Positions 53,301-61,700 of a stretch of 63,318 bases of DNA are shown here, piece by piece. The DNA is from Methylococcaceae bacterium (GTDB lineage: Bacteria > Pseudomonadota > Gammaproteobacteria > Methylococcales > Methylomonadaceae). The first letter of the stretch is position 1, and each line of letters opens with the position of its first letter. The notes beneath the pieces were generated by a model. It was given only the letters and a program-made list of their open reading frames with translations. It was not told the origin of the DNA and searched no databases. The position numbers were made by a program, and so were the translations under genes. Location of the stretch: contig JABFSH010000030.1 of the NCBI GenBank assembly GCA_013140705.1, positions 1-63,318 on the forward strand, written 5' to 3'.

Positions 53301-53970
53301 GATTATCGGTGGCGACGGTTGGGCCTATGATATCGATTCAGGCGGGCTTGATCATATTCTTGCCAGCGGTCGCGATGTCAATGTACTGGTTCTGGATACT
53401 GAAGTCTACTCCAATACCGGCGGGCAAATGTCAAAATCAACACCCTTAGGCGCGGTTGCGAAATTTGCTTCGGGTGGAAAGTCGGTGGCGAAAAAGGATA
53501 TCGCCCTGCAGGCTATTTCGTACGGCAATGTTTATGTTGCCCGGGTTGCGATGGGCGCCAACCCTCAGCAAACATTATTGGCCATGCGTGAGGCAGAAGC
53601 CTATCAGGGGCCTTCATTAATTTTGGCCTATAGCCATTGCATTGCCCATGGCATCAATATGCAGAACGGCTTGCAGCAACAGCATCTAGCTACCGCAAGC
53701 GGATATTGGCCGTTAATACGCTATAATCCGATGCTGCGACAATCCGAAAAAAACCCATTTGTGCTTGACTCACCGCGTCCGCGCATAGCATTCAAGGATT
53801 ATGCCTACAATGAATTGCGCTACAAAATGCTGGAAAGAACGAATCCGGCTGAGGCCGAACGCATGATGAAAATGGCGCAACAGATTGTTGAGCAAAAATG
53901 GGGAATTTATGAACAGATGGCAACTAGCTCTGGCAGCCAGTTTCATCCTGACGCAAACCTTAGCGACTAG
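50389..53970 (+). CDS. nifJ: Pyruvate:ferredoxin (flavodoxin) oxidoreductase
   Basis: 1193 aa, the normal length for a one-chain PFOR. Domain I starts VDGNEAVAYVAYRINEVCAIYPITPSS. The ferredoxin domain has CIQCGNCSFVCPH and CTGCNLCVSVCP, and the proximal cluster cysteines include CAGCGETPYVK. The TPP motif is GGDGWAYDIDSGGLDHIL with NVLVLDTEVYSNTGGQMSKS. It interconverts pyruvate + CoA and acetyl-CoA + CO2. Under low oxygen it could serve fermentation; with reduced ferredoxin it could form pyruvate. Confidence 0.96.
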   Translation: MTENQVVTVDGNEAVAYVAYRINEVCAIYPITPSSTMAEWADQWATEGKTNIWGNIPLIAEMQSEGGAAGAVHGALQTGALTTTFTASQGLLLMIPNMYKIAGELTSTVFHVAARSLAAQGLSIFGDHSDVMAVRDTGFALLGSSSVQEAHDMALIAQAATLEARVPFIHFFDGFRTSHEVNKINLLSDAQIKAMISGSLVRAHRGRGLNPDNPFIRGTAQNPDVYFQARETVNTFYNDTPAIVQKAMDRFADLTGRRYRLFEYTGAADAGKVIVIMGSAAETVKETVTYLVARGEKIGVLHVRLYLPFARDPFLTALPVTVQAVAVLDRTKSPGASGEPLYHDVITTLSEAFGAGTLPKLPKIIGGRYGLSSKEFTPGMVKAIFDELSKPQAKNHFTIGINDDVTHLSLDYDAGFTIESDKVISALFFGLGADGTVGANKNTIKIIGELPDLYAQGYFVYDSKKSGSQTISHLRFGPEPIRAPYLVQTAQFIGCHQFNFLFKTDMLAQAAPGAVFLLNTPYNAEEVWDYLPRHVQEKIIDKQLSFYVIDASRVALDTGMGDRVNTILQTCFFALSGVLPRERAIAKIKETIKKTYSKKGDEVVIKNFAAVDQTLMHLYQVKIPARANSTLEMPLVVPADAPLFVQQVTAKMMAGTGDQLSVSQLPLDGTYPSGTTAWEKRNVSQFVPEWEPDLCIQCGNCSFVCPHSVIRAKFYNQNLLQAAPPGFKSAGISARGFPETRYTLQIYLEDCTGCNLCVSVCPAISLKESGVKAINMKSKAPLMVQEKANIQFFETLPVNDRSRVDFSSIRGAQFLQPLFEFSGACAGCGETPYVKLVSQLFGDRSIIANATGCSSIYGGNLPTTPWTKNHEGRGPAWSNSLFEDNAEFGFGFRLTADKHRALATQLTRELQQELGPFIVDEILNAPQQTESQIRKQRERVAELKVRLLQLQTEPAFDLLSVVDHLVRRSIWIIGGDGWAYDIDSGGLDHILASGRDVNVLVLDTEVYSNTGGQMSKSTPLGAVAKFASGGKSVAKKDIALQAISYGNVYVARVAMGANPQQTLLAMREAEAYQGPSLILAYSHCIAHGINMQNGLQQQHLATASGYWPLIRYNPMLRQSEKNPFVLDSPRPRIAFKDYAYNELRYKMLERTNPAEAERMMKMAQQIVEQKWGIYEQMATSSGSQFHPDANLSD

Positions 53971-53981
53971 AGGAAAACAGC

Positions 53982-55010
53982 ATGGATTTATCAACCGACT
54001 ACATGGGATTAAAACTCAAGCACCCCATCATCGCATCTTCATCACCTTTGTCGGAAACACTGGAGGGTATAAAATTGCTGGAAGACTCTGGCGCTTCAGC
54101 CATTGTGATGTTCTCTCTGTTTGAAGAAAAGATCCGTAGAGAGAATGAAGCATTTGACTATTTTATCGAGACGGGTACAGAAAGCTTTGCCGAGTCCATT
54201 AATTATTTTCCATCTATCGATAAGGCCCCCAAAGGGCCTGATAGCTACCTCAATCTTATTAGAAAAGCGGTTCAAGCAACCGATATACCTATTATTGGCA
54301 GCTTGAACGGCATTACGGACAAAGGTTGGATAGATTACGCAAAACAGATTCAGGAAGCCGGCGCAAGCGCCATTGAACTGAATGTATTCTTTTTACCGAC
54401 GGATATCGACATGCTGTCATCAACGGTGGAACAACGTTATTTCGATATCCTGAAAGCCGTCAAAGCAGCCGTTGCCATACCCGTTGCGATCAAATTAAGT
54501 CCCTTTTTTAGTGCAACGGGCAATATGGCCAAGCGCTTGGATGAAGCCGGTGCCGACGCATTGGTCTTGTTTAATCGCTTTTATCAACCGGATATCGATT
54601 TGGATAATCTTAAAATTGATCCCCGTGCCGAGCTGAGTACCATTTCGGAAATTCGTTTGCCTTTGCTCTGGATCGCCGTGTTATACGGTCATATCAAAGC
54701 ATCCCTGGCAGCAAGCAGAGGTGTCCATTCTTCAACAGAAATAATCAAGTATCTGCTGGCGGGTGCTGATGTTGTGATGGTTGCGTCCGTCTTGATGAAA
54801 AATGGGCCGCACTATTTAAACGTTCTTAAAAACGAGACAGACCAATGGCTGACGGCAAGAGGCTACCATTCACTGGCCGAAGTCAGAGGTATTCTGAGCC
54901 GGCAAAATATTTGGGACCCGGGCGTATTGTACGAAAGAGTCAATTACATCAAAGTATTGGAAAGCTTTGAGAAGCCTTCTGGCTGGTATGGCAAACAATC
55001 GAAGGTCTAA
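53982..55010 (+). CDS. Dihydroorotate dehydrogenase-like flavoprotein
   Basis: 342 aa. The TIM barrel has a DLSTDYMGLKLKHPIIASSSPLS start and an IELNVFFLPTD segment. AIKLSPFFSATGNMAKRLDEAGADALVLFNRF and GADVVMVASVLMKNG close the barrel. It resembles class 1 DHOD, but the usual catalytic Cys/Ser loop is not obvious, and it co-occurs with NifJ and GltD-like genes, so pyrimidine synthesis is unlikely. The true substrate is unknown. It follows nifJ after 11 bp. Confidence 0.88.
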   Translation: MDLSTDYMGLKLKHPIIASSSPLSETLEGIKLLEDSGASAIVMFSLFEEKIRRENEAFDYFIETGTESFAESINYFPSIDKAPKGPDSYLNLIRKAVQATDIPIIGSLNGITDKGWIDYAKQIQEAGASAIELNVFFLPTDIDMLSSTVEQRYFDILKAVKAAVAIPVAIKLSPFFSATGNMAKRLDEAGADALVLFNRFYQPDIDLDNLKIDPRAELSTISEIRLPLLWIAVLYGHIKASLAASRGVHSSTEIIKYLLAGADVVMVASVLMKNGPHYLNVLKNETDQWLTARGYHSLAEVRGILSRQNIWDPGVLYERVNYIKVLESFEKPSGWYGKQSKV

Positions 55011-55070
55011 CATTGTTTCGGCGCCATGATTTGAACATCTTGGGTTGTACGATCTACCTATGAGGAAATT

Positions 55071-55562
55071 ATGCTATACAAAGTCGAAGGTGACATACTA
55101 TTAAGCAAGGCGCAAGCCATAGTTCATGGCGTTGGAATAAACGATTCCATGAACAAAGGATTGGCCCTTGAACTAGGTAACAAATATCCCCTCCTTCAAA
55201 AAGATTTTAACCGCTGGTGCCATCAACATGATACAAAACCGGGTGAGGCCTGGATGTGGGTGGGGCAGAATAATGTCCGCATCGTACATCTGATCACTCA
55301 TGAAAGAATGGAGAGCACCGATTATCACTATGACAAAGCGACCCTGATCAATGTAAAACACGCCTTATGCACATTAGTGAAAATTATTGCCTTTGAGAAG
55401 CTTACTTCAATTGCCTTACCGAGGATAGGAACCGGTTTTGGTGATTTGGAGTGGGATGATGTGTGGCCGTTAATTGAAAATATTCTAGGCGGGCTTGATA
55501 TCCCGGTTTATGTGTACGTTGTTTATCACGCTGGCCAACCGGCTGATGAACCTGGCATTTAA
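55071..55562 (+). CDS. Macro-domain protein (ADP-ribose binding)
   Basis: 163 aa. It has the macro-domain opening KVEGDILLSKAQAIVHGVGIN and the phosphate-binding loop IALPRIGTGFGDLEWDDVWPLIE. The form with a long insert after SMNKG resembles stand-alone macro proteins such as YmdB or TARG1 relatives, which remove or bind ADP-ribose. It lies at the border of the type I restriction island; no ADP-ribosyltransferase partner (DarT) is adjacent. AGGAAAT precedes the ATG. Confidence 0.88.
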   Translation: MLYKVEGDILLSKAQAIVHGVGINDSMNKGLALELGNKYPLLQKDFNRWCHQHDTKPGEAWMWVGQNNVRIVHLITHERMESTDYHYDKATLINVKHALCTLVKIIAFEKLTSIALPRIGTGFGDLEWDDVWPLIENILGGLDIPVYVYVVYHAGQPADEPGI

Positions 55563-55670
55563 TTCATCTTCGTGGCAGATTTGGATTATTACTTACTCGG
55601 ATCGGGATATCTTTCACCAGCCTGCTAGTAACCTCCAGAATCACTCACAGAACATTTTTGAACTTTGCAA

Positions 55671-58600
55671 ATGACCACAAAAGAAAGCCAGATCGAACAC
55701 CGCTTAATTCAAAAGTTAACCGATCTTAAATATACACATCGCCCCGACATCCGCGACCGCGAATCGCTAGAACAAAACTTCCGCCAAAAATTCGAGGCGT
55801 TGAACCGTGTGCATTTGACCGATGCAGAATTCGCCCGCCTGCGCGACGAAATCGTCACCGCCGACGTTTTCACTGCTGCCAAAATTCTCCGCGAGCGTAA
55901 TTACTTTCAACGTGAAGACGGCACACCCTTACATTACACGCTGGTCAATATCAAAGACTGGTGTAAAAACGACTTTGAAGTTATTAACCAGCTGCGTATC
56001 AATACCGATAACAGTCACCATCGCTATGATGTCATTCTGCTGATCAACGGCGTGCCGGTCGTTCAGACTGAGTTGAAAACACTGCAGGTCAGCCCTCGCC
56101 GGGCGATGGAGCAAATCGTCGAGTACAAAAACGACCCCGGCAACGGCTACACCAACACCTTGCTGTGCTTCATCCAGTTGTTTATCGTCAGTAACGAAAG
56201 CAATACCTATTACTTTGCCAACAACCACAACCAGCACTTCAGCTTTAACGCCGACGAGCGCTTTTTGCCGATTTACCAACTGGCCGACGAAGCCAATCAA
56301 AAAATCGCCCACCTGCACGACTTTACCGACAGCTTTCTGGCCAAATGCACACTGGGCCAAATGATCAGCCGCTACATGGTACTGGTTGCCAGCGAGCAAA
56401 AGCTGATGATCATGCGCCCGTACCAAATCTATGCGGTCAAGGCGATGGTCGATTGCATTCACCAAAACCGGGGCAATGGCTACATCTGGCACACCACCGG
56501 CAGCGGCAAAACCCTCACATCGTTCAAGGCCTCCACGCTGCTCAAAGACAATCCGGATATTGAAAAATGCCTGTTCGTGGTGGATCGTAAGGACCTGGAT
56601 CGGCAAACCCGCGAGGAATTCAACCGCTTCCAGGAAGGTTGCGTGGAAGAAAACACCAACACCGAAACCCTGGTACGGCGCATGCTGTCGGAAGACTACG
56701 CCGACAAAGTGATTGTCACCACCATTCAAAAGCTTGGCCTGGCACTGGACGAAAACTGCAAGCGCAACCAAACCAATACGCAAAAGGCCAAGCACACCTA
56801 CAAGCAACGTTTGGAACCGTTACGCGACAAGCGCGTCGTGTTCATCTTCGACGAATGCCACCGCTCGCAATTTGGCGAAAACCATAAAGCCATTAAAGAA
56901 TTCTTCCCCAACGCGCAACTGTTCGGCTTTACCGGCACGCCGATTTTCGATGAAAATGCCAGCTACGTCCAAATCGACGGCACGGTCGGTTCGTTCAAAA
57001 CAACCGAGGATATTTTCGAAAAACAACTGCACGCTTACACCATCACCCACGCCATCGATGACAAAAACGTGCTGAGTTTTCACATCGATTACTTTCAGCC
57101 TGAAGACTCGAACGGTAACAAGGCCAAACTCAAACCCGGAGAAACCGTCTCCCAGCAAGCCGTCGTCGAAGCGATCCTGAATAAACATGATGCCGCCACC
57201 AACTCGCGCCGATTTAACGCCGTTTTGGCTACGGCGTCGATCAACGAGGCGATTGCCTATTATTATTTGTTCCTTACCATTCAGGCCAAAAAACAGACCG
57301 AAGACGACAGCTACGCACCGCTGAACGTCGCTTGCGTATTCTCGCCACCCACCCAAGCACTGGCAAAAGACAACGACAATCTCAACGGCAAAAATGTGGC
57401 CGATATCAAGCAACTGCAAGACGATCTACCGCAAGAAAAAGCCGACAACCAGGAACAGCCGGAACAGAAAAAAGCCGCGTTAATCGGCATTATTGCTGAC
57501 TACAACAACCATTACGGCACCAACCACACCATTAACGAATTCGACCTGTACTATCAGGACGTACAACAGCGCATTAAGGACCACAAATATTCCAATCAGG
57601 ATTACCCGCGCAAACACAAAATCGACATCGTCATTGTGGTGGACATGCTGCTCACCGGCTTTGATTCCAAGTACCTGAATACTTTATATGTCGATAAAAA
57701 CCTGAAATACCACGGTTTGATCCAAGCCTTCTCGCGCACCAACCGGGTGCTAAACGACAGCAAACCCTGGGGCAACGTCTTGGATTTTCGCGGCCAGGAA
57801 CAAGCAGTCGATGCCGCCATCGCCTTGTTCTCCGGCCAGTCCATCGATAAAGCCAAAGAAATCTGGCTGGTAGACCCCGCGCCAGCGGTGATCAACAAAC
57901 TGCAAACGGCGTTCGGCAAGCTGGAAACGTTTATGAAAGCGCAAGGCTTGGATTGTGCACCGGAACAAGTCGCCAACCTGAAAGGTGACACGGCCCGTGC
58001 CGAATTCATCAACCACTTTAAAGAAGTGCAGCGCCTTAAAACCCAACTGGATCAATACACCGACCTCGGCGAAGAACAACAGGCCCAAGTTGAACAACTG
58101 CTACCCGAAGACACCTTGCGCGGTTTTAAAGGCGTCTATCTGGACACCGCCCAACGCCTGAAAGCCCAACAAGGTAAAGGCAATGACAGTACCAGCACTG
58201 TTGAACAACTGGAATTTGAATTCGTGCTGTTCGCCTCTGCGGTCATCGATTACGACTACATCATGGGCCTGATCGCCAAATTCACCCAAAAAACCAGCAA
58301 ACAAAAAATGACCCGCGAAGCGCTGATAGAATTGATCAGCTCCAGCGCCAATTTGCTGGACGAGCGCGACGACATCATTGCCTACATCAACAGTCTGCCC
58401 GTCGGGCAAAGCCTCAATGAAAACGCCATTCGCGACGGTTACCAAGCCTTCAAGGCCGCCAAGGCCGCCAGCGACTTGGCTGTCATCGCTGAAAAGCACG
58501 GTCTGCAAGCCGCGGCCCTGCAAACCTTTGTCGATACCATCATGAGCCGGATGATTTTCGATGGCGAAAAACTCAGTGATCTACTCAGTCCCCTGGAACT

Positions 58601-58712
58601 TGGCTGGAAAGCCCGCACCCAAGCCGAACTGGCCTTGATGGACGACCTGCTGCCCTTATTACACAAACTGGCCCAAGGCCGCGAAATTTCAGGATTGGCG
58701 GCGTATGAATAA
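55671..58712 (+). CDS. hsdR: Type I restriction endonuclease subunit R
   Basis: 1013 aa from ATG at 55671 (TTG at 55665 is also possible). The PD-(D/E)XK nuclease has YDVILLINGVPVVQTELK near residues 120-140. The SF2 motor has TTGSGKT with GSGKT at 277-281, FDECHRSQFG as DEAD box, GFTGTP and motif VI IQAFSRTNRV. It moves DNA by ATP hydrolysis and cuts far from the recognition site when the site is unmethylated. It overlaps the following DUF1016 gene by 8 bases. G+C here is visibly higher than in the preceding accessory genes. Confidence 0.95.
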   Translation: MTTKESQIEHRLIQKLTDLKYTHRPDIRDRESLEQNFRQKFEALNRVHLTDAEFARLRDEIVTADVFTAAKILRERNYFQREDGTPLHYTLVNIKDWCKNDFEVINQLRINTDNSHHRYDVILLINGVPVVQTELKTLQVSPRRAMEQIVEYKNDPGNGYTNTLLCFIQLFIVSNESNTYYFANNHNQHFSFNADERFLPIYQLADEANQKIAHLHDFTDSFLAKCTLGQMISRYMVLVASEQKLMIMRPYQIYAVKAMVDCIHQNRGNGYIWHTTGSGKTLTSFKASTLLKDNPDIEKCLFVVDRKDLDRQTREEFNRFQEGCVEENTNTETLVRRMLSEDYADKVIVTTIQKLGLALDENCKRNQTNTQKAKHTYKQRLEPLRDKRVVFIFDECHRSQFGENHKAIKEFFPNAQLFGFTGTPIFDENASYVQIDGTVGSFKTTEDIFEKQLHAYTITHAIDDKNVLSFHIDYFQPEDSNGNKAKLKPGETVSQQAVVEAILNKHDAATNSRRFNAVLATASINEAIAYYYLFLTIQAKKQTEDDSYAPLNVACVFSPPTQALAKDNDNLNGKNVADIKQLQDDLPQEKADNQEQPEQKKAALIGIIADYNNHYGTNHTINEFDLYYQDVQQRIKDHKYSNQDYPRKHKIDIVIVVDMLLTGFDSKYLNTLYVDKNLKYHGLIQAFSRTNRVLNDSKPWGNVLDFRGQEQAVDAAIALFSGQSIDKAKEIWLVDPAPAVINKLQTAFGKLETFMKAQGLDCAPEQVANLKGDTARAEFINHFKEVQRLKTQLDQYTDLGEEQQAQVEQLLPEDTLRGFKGVYLDTAQRLKAQQGKGNDSTSTVEQLEFEFVLFASAVIDYDYIMGLIAKFTQKTSKQKMTREALIELISSSANLLDERDDIIAYINSLPVGQSLNENAIRDGYQAFKAAKAASDLAVIAEKHGLQAAALQTFVDTIMSRMIFDGEKLSDLLSPLELGWKARTQAELALMDDLLPLLHKLAQGREISGLAAYE

Positions 58713-58811
58713 CCCCCTCCCAACCTCCCCCTTGACAGGGGGAGGAGTTTTAACTCAAGCAAACCAAGACTCTCTGTTCCCTCCCCTGACAAGGGGAGGG
58801 TTAGGGAGGGG
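58713..58811. repeat. G/C-rich palindromic repeat pair (family 2)
   Basis: Two arms inverted relative to each other: CCTCCCCCTTGACAGGGGGA in the first and CTCCCCTGACAAGGGGAGGG in the second, with a ~35-bp spacer. It sits between the start codon and the domain of the DUF1016 gene, in frame. Related arms are at 59424-59556, 59925-60126 and 63075-63108. Confidence 0.8.
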
Positions 58812-59423
58812 TATATCCGCCACCGTATTCAGCGAAGTGCTGCAACACATCCAGCAAGCGCGGCACAAAATTTTTAGTCAAGCCAACACGACTCTGATTG
58901 ACCTGTATTGGCAAATCGGCCTTACCATCAGCCACAAAGTGCAAAGTGAGGCCTGGGGTAAAGGCGTAGTCACTGAACTGGCGCACTATATTGCGCACAA
59001 CGCCCCAGACATCAAAGGCTTCAGCGACAAAAACCTGTGGCGCATGAAGCAGTTCTATGAAACCTATCAAGCCGATGAAAAACTCTCAGCACTGGTGAGA
59101 GAATTGCCCTGGACACATAACACCATTATCTTTTCCCGCTGCAAAAGCGCCGAAGAACGCACTTACTACTTGACGATTGCGCGTAGCGACAGACTCAGTA
59201 AACGGGATTTGGAGCGACAAATAGATGCCGCACAATTCGAGCGCAGCCTGCTGAGCGCAAAACTCTCACCACTGGCGAGAGAATTACATCCCGACATTCA
59301 GCAAACCTTTAAAGACCCGGATGTGCTGGAGTTTCTCGGTCTGCCGGAAACCCACAGCGAAAGCGACCTGCAAACCGCCCTGATCCAGCACATGAAGGCC
59401 TTTATTCTGGAACTGGGCAGCAT

Positions 59424-59556
59424 CCCCCTCCCAACCTCTCGACAACTGCTCCAGGCGCTGTTCTACCTCCTGCATCCATGCAGTCGCCCTTTGTCAGGGG
59501 GAGGAGCGAATCGATATCAGTTCCCTCCCCTGACAAGGGGAGGGCTAGGGAGGGGT
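59424..59556. repeat. Composite family 2 repeat, left flank of DUF559
   Basis: The first 84 bp (59424-59507) are repeated almost exactly at 59925-60009 and encode the peptide SRQLLQALFYLLHPCSRPLS in both places. A palindromic arm (CTCCCCTGACAAGGGGAGGG) follows and ends 7 bp before the DUF559 ATG. The pair of direct repeats brackets the DUF559 gene, as expected of a mobile or duplicated cassette. Confidence 0.8.
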
Positions 59557-59562
59557 TAAACC

Positions 59563-59925
59563 ATGACCGACAAAATTTTCAACCGCCCGGAATACACCGC
59601 ACACCGACAAGATCTGCGCAACAACGCCACCCAACCGGAGCAAAAACTCTGGACGGCATTGCGCGGCAAACAACTCGGCGTTAAATTTCGCAGGCAACAC
59701 GGCATTGGTCACTATATCGTTGATTTTTACAGCCCCGAAGCTAAGCTGGTAATCGAAGTGGACGGCGACAGCCATTACACCGAAACCGCCCAGCAACAAG
59801 ATACGCAACGAGATGCCTATTTACAGTCTGTGGGCTTGCGGGTGGTACGTTTTACTAATCAGGACATTAGTCATAACATGGCTGGCGTGTTTGAAACGAT
59901 TAAGAGAGTTGTTGATGATAGATAA
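59563..59925 (+). CDS. DUF559 endonuclease-like protein
   Basis: 120 aa, complete. The DUF559 pattern is RQDLRNNATQPEQKLWTALRG, FRRQHGIGHYIVDFYSPEAK and LVIEVDGDSHY, with the acidic cluster and Gln/His of Vsr-like nucleases, then VVRFTNQDI near the end. No fused repeat peptide is present, unlike the copy at 4380. It is enclosed by direct and inverted family 2 repeats and lies inside the former DUF1016 gene. Nuclease activity is inferred from the fold only. Confidence 0.85.
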   Translation: MTDKIFNRPEYTAHRQDLRNNATQPEQKLWTALRGKQLGVKFRRQHGIGHYIVDFYSPEAKLVIEVDGDSHYTETAQQQDTQRDAYLQSVGLRVVRFTNQDISHNMAGVFETIKRVVDDR

Positions 59926-60126
59926 CCCCCTCCCAGCCTCTCGACAACTGCTCCAGGCGTTGTTCTACCTCCTGCATCCCTGCAGTCGCCCCTTATCAGG
60001 GGGAGGAGCATTGCCCCAATTCTCAGCCTTGACCAGAGGAGAAGCATTGCCTCAATTCCCTCCCCAGGCATGCGGCGGAGCTTTGCTTCAGTTCCCTCCC
60101 CTGGCAAGGGGAGGGTTAGGGTGGGG
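59925..60126. repeat. Composite family 2 repeat, right flank of DUF559
   Basis: It begins with the 84-bp unit shared with 59424-59507. It continues through several partial G/C-rich units (gcattgcc...cagttccctcccc spacing) and ends in the arm CTGGCAAGGGGAGGGTTAGG. It starts at the last base of the DUF559 stop codon region and ends where the DUF1016 C-terminal remnant begins. Confidence 0.75.
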
Positions 60127-60129
60127 TTG

Positions 60130-60271
60130 TCTGAATGCTCTGACATACGCACTATCGCGCAAGCTATCGCCGACCTTAATTGCGCAATACCCATTACAAC
60201 TGCCGGATAAAAAACTGCTACAGGCCAAGCTGCATGAATTGCTGGCAACGGAACTGGAGCGTGATGAATGA
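60130..60271 (+). pseudogene. C-terminal remnant of the DUF1016 gene
   Basis: The frame here reads ALTYALSRKLSPTLIAQYPL then QLPDKKLLQAKLHELLATEL, which resembles the C-terminal end of DUF1016/YhcG proteins. It is in a different frame from the N-terminal part at 58705 and lacks the ~130-residue nuclease core between them. Its stop overlaps the hsdS start (ATGA), which suggests the intact gene once coupled directly to hsdS. Confidence 0.6.
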
Positions 60272-61488
60272 GTGAGCCCACAAAAAAGGGTTTGGTGCCG
60301 GTATTGCGCTTTCCTGAGTTTTGGGAGGCGGAGGAATGGAAAATAAAGCCGCTAGATAAATTATTTACAATTGGGAACGGTAAAGACTACAAGCACCTAT
60401 CAACTGGTGATATTCCTGTATATGGCTCTGGCGGTTATATGCTTTCAGTTAATGACTATTTATATGACGGTGAAAGCGTATGTATTGGGAGAAAAGGAAC
60501 CATTAATAATCCAATGTTTCTTACAGGAAAATTTTGGACAGTTGATACTCTTTTCTATACGCATTCTTTCAAGGCTTGCTCGCCTAAATTTATTTATTTA
60601 ATTTTTCAAAATATAAATTGGCTTAACCATAATGAAGCTGGCGGCGTTCCTAGCCTGTCAAAAGCAAATATTAGCAAAATTGAAGTGGCCGTTCCTGAAC
60701 CGGACGAACAACAAAAAATCGCCGATTGTCTGTCTTCCCTCGACGAACTGGTCACCGCCCAAACCCAAAAAGTCGAAGCCCTCAAAGCCCATAAAAAAGG
60801 CTTGATGCAGCAGCTATTCCCCGCCGAAGGCGAAACCGTCCCCAAACTGCGCTTTCCTGAGTTTCGGGATGCAGGGGAGTGGGTAGAGTGTTACCTCGTA
60901 GACGTTGCTTTAGACAAACTGTCAAATGGAGTTTTTAACGATCCAAATAAAGTTGGCAATGGTTATAAGCTTGTAAATGTTCTTGATATGTATATTGAAA
61001 CATACATAGATGAAACCACATTATCTTTAGTTGATATTGGTGAATCGGAATTTTTAAAGAACAAAGTAGAAAATGGAGATGTTTTTTTTACCCGATCATC
61101 TCTTGTAAAAGCTGGCATAGCTCAGTCGAATATATATTTAGGCAATGCGAACGATATAACTTTTGATGGGCATTTAATAAGATTAAGGCCACATACAAAT
61201 AAAATATTTCCTTTGTTCTTACACTTCGGGCTTAAAAGTGAGGCGGTGCGCTCACAGCTAATTGCAAAAGGCAAAACTGCAACGATGACCACTATTGGGC
61301 AATCTGATATTGCAGATACTAAAATTCGTATTCCAAAAAAAGAAGAACAAAAAAAAATCGCCAATTGCCTGTATTCCATCGACGACCTAATCACCGCCAA
61401 AGCCCAAAAAATCAACGCACTCAAAACCCATAAAAAAGGCCTGATGCAGCGGCTTTTTCCCAATACCGAAACGGAGTACACACCATGA
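60268..61488 (+). CDS. hsdS: Type I restriction specificity subunit
   Basis: 406 aa. Two target recognition domains are each followed by a conserved helical spacer. The first ends in IADCLSSLDELVTAQTQKVE and GLMQQLFP; the second in IANCLYSIDDLITAKAQKIN and GLMQRLFP. The near-identical spacers are the central and distal conserved regions of HsdS. The two TRDs are lower in G+C than hsdR and the spacers, as usual for exchanged specificity domains. It determines the bipartite target of the HsdRMS complex. Confidence 0.93.
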   Translation: MSEPTKKGLVPVLRFPEFWEAEEWKIKPLDKLFTIGNGKDYKHLSTGDIPVYGSGGYMLSVNDYLYDGESVCIGRKGTINNPMFLTGKFWTVDTLFYTHSFKACSPKFIYLIFQNINWLNHNEAGGVPSLSKANISKIEVAVPEPDEQQKIADCLSSLDELVTAQTQKVEALKAHKKGLMQQLFPAEGETVPKLRFPEFRDAGEWVECYLVDVALDKLSNGVFNDPNKVGNGYKLVNVLDMYIETYIDETTLSLVDIGESEFLKNKVENGDVFFTRSSLVKAGIAQSNIYLGNANDITFDGHLIRLRPHTNKIFPLFLHFGLKSEAVRSQLIAKGKTATMTTIGQSDIADTKIRIPKKEEQKKIANCLYSIDDLITAKAQKINALKTHKKGLMQRLFPNTETEYTP

Positions 61489-61700
61489 CCGTCAACGAAC
61501 TTTTACCTTCAGTATCTGCGCTTTCCCATGTCGAGAAATTCCGGCTGGTACAAATCGTTCTGCAACAACTGGCAGAGGAAGAAGGCATTTCCGACCATCC
61601 CAACCATGATTTTGACCCGCGAAGTTATTTCGGGCTTGCCCACCACACTCGGCAAGCTGTGGATGATTATCTGGTTTCCGCCCGTGAGGGTTGGAACTGA
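61485..61700 (+). CDS. Putative antitoxin paired with PIN toxin
   Basis: 71 aa: MTVNELLPSVSALSHVEKFR, then LVQIVLQQLAEEEG and a short tail ending SAREGWN. It has the size and helical character of addiction antitoxins, but the DNA-binding fold is not recognised. Overlaps on both sides (ATGA with hsdS, TGATG with the PIN gene) show that it is co-translated with them. The partner relation is inferred from position. Confidence 0.65.
   Translation: MTVNELLPSVSALSHVEKFRLVQIVLQQLAEEEGISDHPNHDFDPRSYFGLAHHTRQAVDDYLVSAREGWN

Larger units (their letters stand above)
58705..59559 (+). pseudogene. DUF1016 (YhcG-like) nuclease, N-terminal part only
   Basis: 284-aa frame. After the start codon, residues 3-36 are repeat-encoded. 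From about 37 the DUF1016_N domain is normal (VFSEVLQHIQQARHKIF ... LYWQIGLTISHKVQ), through ELHPDIQQTFKDPDVLEFLGLPE and MKAFILELGS at ~240. There, where the PD-(D/E)XK core should follow, sequence switches to palindromic repeat (59424). The nuclease core is absent, and a fragment resembling the family's C-terminus lies at 60130-60271 in another frame. The gene is thus broken by the repeat/DUF559 cassette. Confidence 0.75.

Noticed and set aside
55929-56807. 292-codon open frame on the minus strand opposite hsdR
   Set aside because: It lies wholly antisense to a well-supported HsdR domain and has the Val/Gln/Phe-rich composition of a shadow frame in G+C-rich coding DNA.
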